Source: Roseovarius faecimaris (GTDB lineage: Bacteria; Pseudomonadota; Alphaproteobacteria; Rhodobacterales; Rhodobacteraceae). From it: a stretch of 64,000 nucleotides of DNA. The stretch lies in contig NZ_CP034348.1 of NCBI RefSeq assembly GCF_009762325.1, positions 2,362,501 through 2,426,500 of the forward strand. Direction: 5' to 3'. A program made the translations under genes and the position numbers. Numbering within the stretch: the first letter of the stretch is position 1; every line of letters starts with the position of its first letter. Positions 36,935 to 44,140 of this stretch are shown piece by piece. The notes beneath the pieces were generated by a model that was not told where the DNA came from, ran no database searches, and saw nothing but the letters and a program-made list of their open reading frames with translations.

Positions 36935-37423
36935 TCAGAGTTCAAAACTGTATGTCCAGCTTTGCTCGACCAGGTCGCAGCCGAAGGAATGGACCGGCTT
37001 GGACGCCCGCAACTGCCAGCCATTCCTGCGATAGAGCGCACAGGCGGCGCGGTGGCTTTCATGGGTCCACAGCTGCATGCCTTCATAGCCGTGAGATTGG
37101 GCGAAGCTCATGCATTCATTCAACAATTTCTGACCCAGCCCGCTCCCGCGCAAGTCGGGCAAAACCAGGAACAGGCGCAGTTTGGCGGTCTTGTCATCCA
37201 GCCTGGTGCAAAAGATGCAGCCCACGCGCGCCCCGCCCCGCTCGGCGATCCAGCCGCGTTCCCGATCCGGGTCGGAGCGGGTGATGAAATCCTCAAGAAT
37301 GGAGGCCACAAGCGGTTGAAATGTCTCGTCAAATCCCTCACCGCGCCGGTAAAGCGCGCCGTGGGTTTCAGCAATCCAAGGGGCGTCATCCGCGGTGAAA
37401 TCGCGGATCGTGATCTTGTCCAT
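36935..37423 (-). CDS. GNAT family N-acetyltransferase
   Basis: 162 residues from the ATG at 37423. Motif A is LVLPDLRGSGLGQKLLNECM (RGSGLG), motif B WTHESHRAACALYRRNGW; the N-terminal KITIRDFTADDAPWIAETHG is normal. This resembles the acetyltransferase half often fused to MarR regulators. Substrate unknown. It is divergent from the 62-residue gene at 37504. Confidence 0.9.
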   Translation of the reverse strand: MDKITIRDFTADDAPWIAETHGALYRRGEGFDETFQPLVASILEDFITRSDPDRERGWIAERGGARVGCIFCTRLDDKTAKLRLFLVLPDLRGSGLGQKLLNECMSFAQSHGYEGMQLWTHESHRAACALYRRNGWQLRASKPVHSFGCDLVEQSWTYSFEL

Positions 37424-37503
37424 GGCCACAGCAAAGCGCGGGATCGCTTGCCTTTCAAGCATGAAAACGATAGCCCGAAAAGATCATCCGAAAGAGGCAC
37501 GTC

Positions 37504-37692
37504 ATGGGTATCAACACCGAACGCGACATCGAAGCCAACCTGCAGATCGGCCCCACGGATCAGGGCATGGTCCGCCTGTTCGTGACGGCGGAAGATTTTG
37601 AAATCCCTATGGATTTTGACCCGGACGAGGCGCGCGAGATTGCCGAGGAAATCCTTGCCGCCGCCAAGGCGGCAGAGGCGCGGGGATCATAG
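37504..37692 (+). CDS. Small conserved acidic protein
   Basis: 62 residues beginning MGINTERDIEANLQIGPTD, with GMVRLFVTAEDFEIPMDFDP and a C-terminal amphipathic helix (EAREIAEEILAAAKAAEA). The coding run is compact with AGAGGCACGTC upstream. I have seen this composition as a conserved Rhodobacteraceae family (possibly DUF6324), but the name is from memory and no function is known. The last 6 bases overlap the 3' end of mmcB. Confidence 0.72.
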   Translation: MGINTERDIEANLQIGPTDQGMVRLFVTAEDFEIPMDFDPDEAREIAEEILAAAKAAEARGS

Positions 37693-38130
37693 GCGGGGGT
37701 CTCTGAGGGCCTGAAGGCGGCGGGCGGCGGCCTGGGCGAAGCGGCGCGTGAGGGCGGTGCGCCGCGCTGAGGCGAGTTTGACCTCGGGGGCCATGCGGAT
37801 GATCTCGGCATCATAGCCATCGGCGATGATCAGACCGGTGCCTTCGGGCAGAAGCTCGGTCGGGAAGGCCTCATCCACGGCCCAGAAATAGCGGTCGCAC
37901 CAGTCCAGATACCCCTCCCATTTCCCGTCGCCCATATAGTCGGCGCGCGAGGATTTGCATTCGACCACCCAGATCTCACCCTTGGGGCCCAGCGCCATCA
38001 CATCCACGCGCCTGCCCCGCTCGGGCGTAAATTCCTCAACGGAAACAAAGCCATGCTCGGCCAGGTGGCGGCACACACCGCGCGCCAGAAGCTGCCCGGG
38101 CAGAAGCGTGGAGGAGCTGACGAGATCCAT
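37687..38130 (-). CDS. mmcB: MmcB family DNA repair protein
   Basis: 147 residues from the ATG at 38130. PD-(D/E)xK-like nuclease fold: RRVDVMALGPKGEIWVVECKSSRADY has the Asp and the ExK of the catalytic core; DWCDRYFWAVDEAFPTELLP and GTGLIIADGYDAEIIRMAP follow. In Caulobacter MmcB is an SOS-induced factor for mitomycin C tolerance. A perfect GTTC-N7-GTTC box is 12-26 bases before the start (38142-38156), so LexA control is likely here too. Confidence 0.92.
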   Translation of the reverse strand: MDLVSSSTLLPGQLLARGVCRHLAEHGFVSVEEFTPERGRRVDVMALGPKGEIWVVECKSSRADYMGDGKWEGYLDWCDRYFWAVDEAFPTELLPEGTGLIIADGYDAEIIRMAPEVKLASARRTALTRRFAQAAARRLQALRDPRL

Positions 38131-38141
38131 CCCGCAATTAT

Positions 38142-38156
38142 GAACAAAAGATGAAC
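38142..38156 (-). promoter_or_regulatory. LexA (SOS) box of mmcB
   Basis: On the minus strand the sequence is GTTCATCTTTTGTTC, an exact match to the alphaproteobacterial LexA consensus GTTC-N7-GTTC, ending 12 bases upstream of the mmcB ATG. The family of the downstream gene is known to be SOS-regulated, which strengthens the call. Confidence 0.87.
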
Positions 38157-38305
38157 ATATGCAACCCCTTGCCGTGGGCACGCGCAGGGACTACTTAGGC
38201 TCTTGGCGGGTTCTGCCCAATTCGTGCATGGTTGCATTCCGGTGGCCTTAAACAAATCCGAGGGAGCTGGCTCTGTCCTGGCCCTGGCCTGGTTACCCGG
38301 CGCCC

Positions 38306-38321
38306 ACCTGTACATACAGGT
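38306..38321. promoter_or_regulatory. Inverted repeat ACCTGTA-CA-TACAGGT
   Basis: Seven-base perfect arms separated by two bases. The tiny spacer makes a DNA-bound dimer operator more likely than an RNA hairpin. It lies 176 bases upstream of mmcB. No regulator matching this site is recognised. Confidence 0.45.
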
Positions 38322-38384
38322 CCTCGGGAATGAGAGAACCCCACGGTTGTGTGCGGTCCCGCCACCTCACAAAAATTTTGTACG

Positions 38385-38418
38385 TTTTGTACAAAACACC
38401 CCCCTGTTTTGTACAAAA
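38385..38418. repeat. Nested palindromes TTTTGTACAAAA forming a 14-bp inverted repeat with C6 loop
   Basis: Two identical 12-base palindromes TTTTGTACAAAA (38385-38396 and 38407-38418), centres 22 bases apart, flanking CCCCCC (38399-38404). Because each extends to ...CA / TG..., the whole forms a perfect 14-bp stem with a six-base loop. A further half site TTTTGTAC is at 38376-38383. It could be an operator array with two-helical-turn spacing, or a terminator for the minus-strand gene ending at 38453 (a TTTTT run follows at 38375-38371 on that strand). Confidence 0.6.
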
Positions 38419-38452
38419 TCCACCTTTTGTTAAGGAATGTGGTCAGCCGGGC

Positions 38453-38803
38453 TCATTTCCTGCCGAGGAATGCCCGTTTCCCCTGATCGACCCGGATCGG
38501 AATAGTGGCGTATTCGCGCGCATGACCGACATGCTGGCGCAGCCCGCCGCCGGGGCCATCGTCATCGTCGTCATCCTTCATCCGCATCACCGCGATGCCG
38601 AACTGTACCCCGGCGAAGATCACCCCGTTCGAGATCCAGAGTACCAGAAGCGCGATCCAGCCCTTGTCGGAGGTCGAGATCAGATGCCACAGGTTGGCGA
38701 TGTTGAACCACAGAAGCATCCCCACAAAGACCGCCGCAAGGGCGAAGCCGATGGCGCAATTGATGATGTACATGCGGATGAGCTTGGGCATGGGGAGACT
38801 CAT
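38453..38803 (-). CDS. Small two-span membrane protein
   Basis: 116 residues from ATG 38803; an ATG at 38791 is an equally plausible start, as neither has a good ribosome site. Two hydrophobic spans (INCAIGFALAAVFVGMLLWF and WIALLVLWISNGVIFAGVQF) are followed by a run of seven consecutive acidic residues after KD (KDDDDDDGPGG) and a basic end. Function unknown. The nested palindromes lie just after its stop. Confidence 0.7.
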   Translation of the reverse strand: MSLPMPKLIRMYIINCAIGFALAAVFVGMLLWFNIANLWHLISTSDKGWIALLVLWISNGVIFAGVQFGIAVMRMKDDDDDDGPGGGLRQHVGHAREYATIPIRVDQGKRAFLGRK

Positions 38804-38904
38804 GAAGCTGCGGTGCATCTGTAAGTGTATCACAGACACCAGCCCCGGCAAGGGCATCGGCAAGGAATGGCACAGACCGGTCCGGACCGATCGCCGCAGC
38901 AGGT

Positions 38905-39717
38905 TCAGAGGAACCTGCTATGCGCGGGGGGCACAAACTCCTGATCGTCCATCGGAGGGCGCACATAGGACCGCTGGGGCGGGCGCTCTTCGAGCACCAC
39001 GGGCGGGCGTTCGACCTCTTCATAGGGGATCAGCGACAGAAGGTGGCTGATACAGTCGAGCCGGGCGTGTTTCTTGACATCCGAGTTCACCACATACCAC
39101 GGGGCCTGTTTGATATCGGTGTGGTTGAACATATCGTCCTTGGCGCGCGAATAATCGACCCAGCGTTTACGGCTTTCCAGGTCCATCGGGCTGAGCTTCC
39201 ATTGCTTTGTCGGATCGGTGAGGCGCTTCTGAAAGCGGCGTTCCTGTTCGTCGTCGCTGACCGAGAACCAGTATTTGATCAGCTGAATGCCCGAGCGCAC
39301 CAGCATCCGTTCGAACTCGGGACAGGAGCGCATGAATTCGCGGTATTCCTGATCGCTGCAGAAGCCCATGACGCGCTCGACCCCGGCGCGGTTGTACCAG
39401 GACCGGTCGAAGATCACGATCTCGCCCGCGGCAGGAAGATGCGCGACATAGCGCTGAAAATACCATTGGGTCTTTTCGCGTTCGGTGGGGGCGGGCAGCG
39501 CCACGACCTGACAGACACGCGGGTTCATCGCTTCGGTGATGCGCTTGATGGTGCCGCCCTTGCCCGCCGCGTCGCGGCCTTCGAAGATGATCGCCACCTT
39601 GTGGCCGGAGTGTTTCACCCATTCCTGAAGTTTCACAAGCTCGATCTGGAGCCGCGCAAGCTCGGCCTCGTAATCTGCGTTGCTGATCTTGGTGCGTGTG
39701 CCCTCTTGCTCGGCCAT
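38905..39717 (-). CDS. ppk2: Polyphosphate kinase 2
   Basis: 270 residues, one PPK2 domain. Walker A is FEGRDAAGKGGTIKR (Gly47-Thr56), Walker B DRSWYNRAGVERVMGF, and the lid region has KQWKLSPMDLESRKRW. PPK2 enzymes transfer phosphate between polyphosphate and nucleoside di- or monophosphates; the short single-domain form is class I-like (NDP phosphorylating) by general length, but class cannot be fixed by eye. GGAGGGACATCA precedes the ATG at 39717. Confidence 0.94.
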   Translation of the reverse strand: MAEQEGTRTKISNADYEAELARLQIELVKLQEWVKHSGHKVAIIFEGRDAAGKGGTIKRITEAMNPRVCQVVALPAPTEREKTQWYFQRYVAHLPAAGEIVIFDRSWYNRAGVERVMGFCSDQEYREFMRSCPEFERMLVRSGIQLIKYWFSVSDDEQERRFQKRLTDPTKQWKLSPMDLESRKRWVDYSRAKDDMFNHTDIKQAPWYVVNSDVKKHARLDCISHLLSLIPYEEVERPPVVLEERPPQRSYVRPPMDDQEFVPPAHSRFL

Positions 39718-39944
39718 TGATGTCCCTCCGGGTGCTGAAATCCTGATCTGACGAATGCCTTAGTCTGCATTCTAGCGGCTAGGCGGTCAAATCGGGCCGA
39801 CGGTCCGGCATGGGCAAAGACCGGTCCTGACGCGCCGGACAAGAAACGGCCGGGCCGCAACCCCAGCGGGACATTTCCCGGTTGCATTGTGAAGGCCAGA
39901 CAATAAGCTTGCCCTACAAGACATTCCTTTAGTTGAGATTTTCT

Positions 39945-40913
39945 ATGTTTGGCCTGTTTGGAAAACGCGACGACACCACCGTTATCCTGAAAGATGACAA
40001 GGGCGCCTATTACCAGAAGGATATCGGCATAGAGGCTGGATATAAGCTTGGCCTCGACCAGCTTGAGTCGCGTTTGGTGGGCGGTTCGGAAGGCGGGGTT
40101 TTCTACCTGTTGCCACTTGCGATCCGCGACCTCAATGGCGGTCAGAGCAAGCGCCTGGAAGACTTGACGCCGGAAGAACGCAACGCGATCGAACATCTTT
40201 ATCGTGTGATTGTGCCGGGAAATGTCATCTTGCACCATGCCCCGCCCCCCGGGCCGAATAGCCTGATGTATGCCACATCGGTCTACAAGTTCCTGACGGT
40301 GAAGGGCGGTTGGAAATTCAAGGCTCGGCCGCTTCTCGGACCGGCCGGAGACGATTTCGTGAACAAGCGCGTCCCGCGCAAGGCCGTTCTGGAAATGATG
40401 AAGGAAATTCTGTCGGCCTCTCCGGAGGCAGAGCGCCTGTCATTCGATCTGACATCCGAAAGCGGGCTGGCTTCGGCCAAGACGACCCGTGATCCGCGCA
40501 TCTTTCATCAAATGGCGGTCTATGCCGCCGCCTATGACAGTGATCCGGCAGAGCTGCTTATGTGGCTGATCGACCAGCCGGAATTCGATCGCGGCACCGC
40601 TGCATGGCTGCTTGACTATCTGGGCGCCGCGCTCTGGATTGAAGGCCGTGCTCCGGCGCATAGCGCGATGGGGGCCGAAGAGGTGGAACTGGTTCTCAGG
40701 AAGATCTGTATCAGAGCCGAAGACCACGGCTTCGAAGAGGATGTGGTGGGCCTCGACTCCGGTATTTCCTTCAAAGAAATGGAAACGGCCCATGCCAGGA
40801 ATGGCATGCCCGATGGCCTTCCCTGGCCAGAGGCGATTGTGAGCCTGACCTATCCGGCGTTTTCGCCCGGACCATATGAGGTGGATGAAGGCGGATTGCT
40901 TGTGCGCCACTAG
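39945..40913 (+). CDS. Protein of unknown function with a DUF4274-like segment
   Basis: 322 residues from ATG 39945; a TTG 12 bases earlier is possible. No signal peptide or span, so cytoplasmic. The N-terminal half starts MFGLFGKRDDTTVILKDDKG and contains a Pro-rich turn (HHAPPPGPNS). The C-terminal half has DPAELLMWLIDQPEFDRGTAAWLLDYLGA, resembling the DUF4274 pattern of a helical pair around a TxAW motif. That resemblance is by eye. Codon use and base composition are slightly more AT-rich than the neighbours, which may point to transfer. Confidence 0.65.
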   Translation: MFGLFGKRDDTTVILKDDKGAYYQKDIGIEAGYKLGLDQLESRLVGGSEGGVFYLLPLAIRDLNGGQSKRLEDLTPEERNAIEHLYRVIVPGNVILHHAPPPGPNSLMYATSVYKFLTVKGGWKFKARPLLGPAGDDFVNKRVPRKAVLEMMKEILSASPEAERLSFDLTSESGLASAKTTRDPRIFHQMAVYAAAYDSDPAELLMWLIDQPEFDRGTAAWLLDYLGAALWIEGRAPAHSAMGAEEVELVLRKICIRAEDHGFEEDVVGLDSGISFKEMETAHARNGMPDGLPWPEAIVSLTYPAFSPGPYEVDEGGLLVRH

Positions 40914-40919
40914 GCGCGG

Positions 40920-41390
40920 TCAAAACGCCTCTGGCCGCGCTTCACGTGCCATGTGGTCGAGCACGGCGTTGACGAAGCTGCCTTCGCGGCCTTCGGGATA
41001 GAAGCTTTTGGCGATATCCACGAATTCGCTGATCACGACCTTGGGCGGTGTGTCGGTCTGGGTCAGTTCGGCCCCGGCGGCGCGGAAGAGGGCGCGCAGG
41101 GTGGGATCAATGCGGGCGATGGGCCATTTGGCCACGAGCGCGCGGTCGGTCATCTGGTCGATCAGCGCCTGATGGTTCACCGCGTCCTGCATGAGCTGCT
41201 CGAACAGGGCCGGATCGCCCTCCTGCATCTCGCCTTCCTCATAGGCCGCGCCGAAGCGGTGGTCTTCAAACTCAGCGATCACTGCATCGACCGTCTGGGC
41301 CGAATGCTCCATCTGAAACAGGGCCTGCACCGCGTAAAGCCGCGCGGCGGAGCGCATCTTGCGCTTCTGATTGCCGGAAAGCTGCGTCAT
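40920..41390 (-). CDS. nusB: Transcription antitermination factor NusB
   Basis: 156 residues from ATG 41390. All-helical NusB fold: KMRSAARLYAVQALFQMEHS at the start, then ARIDPTLRALFRAAGAEL and VVISEFVDIAKSFYPEGREGSFVNAVLDHMA, which holds the conserved NAVLD near the end. It binds boxA RNA with S10 in rRNA antitermination. The start overlaps the ribH stop (41387-41390), a common ribH-nusB linkage. Confidence 0.95.
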   Translation of the reverse strand: MTQLSGNQKRKMRSAARLYAVQALFQMEHSAQTVDAVIAEFEDHRFGAAYEEGEMQEGDPALFEQLMQDAVNHQALIDQMTDRALVAKWPIARIDPTLRALFRAAGAELTQTDTPPKVVISEFVDIAKSFYPEGREGSFVNAVLDHMAREARPEAF

Positions 41391-41932
41391 GCTTTGGGGT
41401 TGTCCTTCAGATCGCCTGCAAGTTGGTATTCCTCGGCGTCGGGGATAAAGCCAACGCCCTTGCGCGCGCCGCCCCATTTTCGTGTCAGGGCAATGAGATG
41501 CAAGGCGGCGGCGGCGGCCCCTGCCCCTTTGTTCATCTTGTCGGGGTTGGCGCGGGCCTCGGCCTGTTCCATGTTCTCGACGGTCAGGATGCCGTTGCCG
41601 ATGCAGAGCCCCTGCAGGCCCAGCAGGGTGATCCCGCGAGAGCTGTCATTGCAGACGGTGTCGTAATGCGTGGTCTCTCCGCGGATGACGCAGCCCAGAG
41701 CCACGTAGCCGTCGAAATTCGACAAGCGCTCGGCAATGCCGATGGCGGTCGGCACTTCCAGCGCGCCGGGCACTTCGGTGATCTCGTAAGAGCCGCCCGT
41801 GGCTTCGATTTCGGCCACGGCCCCGGCGATGAGCTGATCGGCGATGTCGCGGTAGAAGGGCGCCACCACGATCAGAAGCTTCACCGGTTTGTCGAAGCTG
41901 GCGCGGGGGAGCGAGTATTCGGTGCTGGCCAT
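41387..41932 (-). CDS. ribH: 6,7-dimethyl-8-ribityllumazine synthase
   Basis: 181 residues from ATG 41932. It condenses 5-amino-6-ribitylaminouracil with dihydroxybutanone phosphate from RibB. Family motifs: LIVVAPFYRDIADQLIAGA, EVPGALEVPTAIGIA, ALGCVIRGETTHYDTVCNDS and PIGNGILT-like CIGNGILTVENMEQA. The C-terminal extension (GFIPDAEEYQLAGDLKD) is typical of the alphaproteobacterial form. It follows ribB by 4 bases and overlaps nusB. Confidence 0.96.
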   Translation of the reverse strand: MASTEYSLPRASFDKPVKLLIVVAPFYRDIADQLIAGAVAEIEATGGSYEITEVPGALEVPTAIGIAERLSNFDGYVALGCVIRGETTHYDTVCNDSSRGITLLGLQGLCIGNGILTVENMEQAEARANPDKMNKGAGAAAAALHLIALTRKWGGARKGVGFIPDAEEYQLAGDLKDNPKA

Positions 41933-41936
41933 GCGG

Positions 41937-43088
41937 TTATCCTTCGGAAAGCGGGCGGGTGCCGACAATGGAAATGCCATAGGCATCCAGCCCCAGATAG
42001 CGTGTGCGGGGGCTGTCGGTCAAAAGAATGAGCTCATGCACGCCCATGGTCGACATGATCTGTGCGCCAAGGCCCGTTTGTTTGATGGTGCGCGGGGCGT
42101 CGTCATCTTCCATCTCCGAGCTGAGCTTGGGCCGGGGCTGACGGAAGAGGAACACGGCACCGCGCCCCTCGGCGGCGATCTTCTCCATCGCGCGGGGCAG
42201 TTTGCCGGTGGGCGCACCGTCGCGCGCCTCAAGCCCGATGCCCAGCACATCCTCAAGCGCATTGAGCGCGTGGGTCCGGGCCAGCACGGGCGCGCCGTCG
42301 GTCACATCGCCCTTGGTCAGGACCACATGTTCGGTGCCGGTGATCTGGTCGGCCCAGAGGCTCATCAGCCATTCGCCCCCATGCGACGAATGGATCACCT
42401 CGCGGCGCACTTCGCGCACGAGGTTGTCGTGCTTGTGACGGTAGGCGATGAGGTCAGAGATCGTGCCGATCTTCATGCCGTGCTTTTGCGCCACTTCGAC
42501 GAGATCCGGCAGGCGCGCCATGGTGCCGTCTTCCTTCATGATCTCGCAGATCACCCCGGCGGGTTTGCACCCCGCAAGGCGCGCGATGTCCACCGCCGCC
42601 TCGGTATGGCCCGCGCGGATCAGCACGCCGCCATTGCGCGCGCGCAGCGGAAAGATATGGCCCGGCGTGGCAATGGCCGCAGCCGTGTTCTGTTCATTGA
42701 TGGCGGTGGCAACGGTCAGCGCGCGGTCGGCGGCGGAAATGCCGGTGCTGACGCCCTCACGCGCCTCGATGGAGACGGTGAACGCCGTTTCATGCCGCGA
42801 GGAATTGTTGACCGACATCATCGGCAGACCAAGCTGGCTGATCCGTTCGGAGGTCATCGGCAGGCAGATCAGGCCGCGCCCGTGGGTGGCCATGAAATTG
42901 ATCGCGGCGGCATCGGCATACTCGGCCGGAATGACGAAATCGCCTTCGTTCTCGCGGTCCTCGTGATCGACGAGGATGAACATCCGGCCCGCGCGCGCCT
43001 CGGCGATGATCTCGTCCGTGGGAGAGATCGCATCGCGCAGGCTGTCCTCGACGGGACCGGGGGTTTCGTAAGGAAGGCTGTCGGACAT
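41937..43088 (-). CDS. ribB: 3,4-dihydroxy-2-butanone 4-phosphate synthase with degenerate GTP cyclohydrolase II-like domain
   Basis: 383 residues. Residues about 20-220 are a complete RibB domain (MFILVDHEDRENEGDFVIPAE, ATHGRGLICLPMT, RAGHTEAAVDIARLAG, VICEIMKEDGTMARLPDL). Residues about 225-383 align with GTP cyclohydrolase II of RibBA, but the zinc-binding cysteine cluster (C-x10-C-x-C) of active RibA is absent; the equivalent stretch reads LARTHALNALEDVLGIGLE. So RibB activity is expected and RibA activity is not. Start of a ribB-ribH-nusB operon; no FMN riboswitch is visible in the 62-base leader. Confidence 0.93.
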   Translation of the reverse strand: MSDSLPYETPGPVEDSLRDAISPTDEIIAEARAGRMFILVDHEDRENEGDFVIPAEYADAAAINFMATHGRGLICLPMTSERISQLGLPMMSVNNSSRHETAFTVSIEAREGVSTGISAADRALTVATAINEQNTAAAIATPGHIFPLRARNGGVLIRAGHTEAAVDIARLAGCKPAGVICEIMKEDGTMARLPDLVEVAQKHGMKIGTISDLIAYRHKHDNLVREVRREVIHSSHGGEWLMSLWADQITGTEHVVLTKGDVTDGAPVLARTHALNALEDVLGIGLEARDGAPTGKLPRAMEKIAAEGRGAVFLFRQPRPKLSSEMEDDDAPRTIKQTGLGAQIMSTMGVHELILLTDSPRTRYLGLDAYGISIVGTRPLSEG

Positions 43089-43150
43089 CGGTGGGCCTTT
43101 GGTTGGTGCAGGTGGCGGGATAGCGCAGGCAGGCGGCGAAGGCCAGAGGC

Positions 43151-44032
43151 TTATCCGGCGCGAAGATGGGAAATCACGTCAGGAAGGACGCCCTGCCCGG
43201 CTGTGCTGCGGGCGCGTTCCAGCACCAGCGCCAGACCGGTGCGTACAGGGGCACTGAAGGGGGCCACCAGCGTGCCGCGGCGTAGATCGGGCTGCACCAG
43301 CGCGTCATGGCCGATCAGCACCCCTGCCCCGTTGCGGGCCTCTTCGAGGGCGATGGCGTAGAGCGAGTGTTTCGCGCCACGCTCAAACCCGTCCGAGCGG
43401 CCCAGTATGGCCCGCGCCCAAAGCGCCCAGTCCCCGGCCCAGAGCGCGTCATGCAAAAGCGGCAGGTCGTGCAGGGCGCGCATCGCTGCAATCTGGTCGG
43501 CCAGTGCGGGCGCGCAGACCGGATAGATCAGGTCGTCGGCAAGGACGATCTCACGCGCGTGGCCGGTGGGGCGGCGCAGAAAGAGGCTCAGATCAAAGAG
43601 GTCACGCGCCAGGTTCGGCGGGGTCTCCAGCGCCGAGACCGAGAAGGTCACCCCGGGCAGAGCGGCGCGGATGGCCGGCAGGCGCGGCGAGAGCCAGAGC
43701 TGCGCCACGCTGGGCAGGGCGGCGATCTGGATCACCTGCTGGCCGGAGAGTGCGCGCATCTGGTGCACCGCCTCGCCCATCGCGTCAAAGGCCGTGGTCA
43801 GCGCCGGGACCACCGCCCGGCCAAACTCGGTCAGGCGCACCCCCTGAGAGCGGCGGTGAAAAAGCGGCGCGCCAAGCCAGTCTTCGAGCGTCTTGATATG
43901 CTGCGAGATGGCCCCGGGCGAGACGCTCAGCTCTTCGGCGGCGGTGACAAAGCCCCCGGTCCGCGCCGCCGCCTCGAACGCGCGCAGGGCGTTGAGCGGC
44001 GGGCCCTTGGGACGTGGCGGATTGACTGACAT
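43151..44032 (-). CDS. LysR family transcriptional regulator (GcvA-like)
   Basis: 293 residues. The winged helix-turn-helix is at residues about 12-71 (LNALRAFEAAARTGGFVTAA, SVSPGAISQHIKTLEDWLG); the rest is a periplasmic-binding-protein-like effector domain with IAALPSVAQLWLSPRLPAI. The PPLNALRAFEAAAR opening is typical of the GcvA branch. It is divergent from the SHMT-like gene at 44141 with 108 bases between, the standard LysR-target arrangement, and a matching inverted repeat lies at 44044-44073. Confidence 0.93.
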   Translation of the reverse strand: MSVNPPRPKGPPLNALRAFEAAARTGGFVTAAEELSVSPGAISQHIKTLEDWLGAPLFHRRSQGVRLTEFGRAVVPALTTAFDAMGEAVHQMRALSGQQVIQIAALPSVAQLWLSPRLPAIRAALPGVTFSVSALETPPNLARDLFDLSLFLRRPTGHAREIVLADDLIYPVCAPALADQIAAMRALHDLPLLHDALWAGDWALWARAILGRSDGFERGAKHSLYAIALEEARNGAGVLIGHDALVQPDLRRGTLVAPFSAPVRTGLALVLERARSTAGQGVLPDVISHLRAG

Positions 44033-44043
44033 TATCTAGCCTT

Positions 44044-44073
44044 AGTTTTTCTATGTCTAAATTTAGAGAAACT
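44044..44073. promoter_or_regulatory. Likely LysR-type operator between regulator and SHMT-like gene
   Basis: Interrupted inverted repeat AGTTTTTCT (44044-44052) and AGAGAAACT (44065-44073), eight of nine bases complementary, with a 12-base spacer that itself contains the palindrome CTAAATTTAG (44057-44066). It starts 12 bases upstream of the regulator ATG and lies in an AT-rich patch, as expected for a LysR recognition site overlapping the regulator promoter. Confidence 0.6.
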
Positions 44074-44140
44074 GGTTTGCGCTGGCAAGAGAGGCGGCGC
44101 TAACTGGGGGCGACAACGCGGCGCATGAAGGAGACGGGGC

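Larger units (their letters stand above)
38131..38452. other. 322-base intergenic region upstream of mmcB
   Basis: No gene-like reading frame. It contains the SOS box (38142-38156), the ACCTGTA-CA-TACAGGT inverted repeat (38306-38321) and the nested TTTTGTACAAAA palindromes (38376-38418). The stretch 38340-38430 is distinctly AT-richer than its surroundings. The palindrome cluster lies directly after the stop of the membrane protein gene ending at 38453. Confidence 0.7.

Noticed and set aside
38203..38433. 76-codon plus-strand frame in the mmcB upstream region
   Set aside because: No ribosome site, no hydrophobic or domain pattern, and it runs through the palindromes and half of the promoter region.
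43089..43150. FMN riboswitch ahead of ribB
   Set aside because: The 62-base leader is too short for an RFN element and no conserved helices are present.
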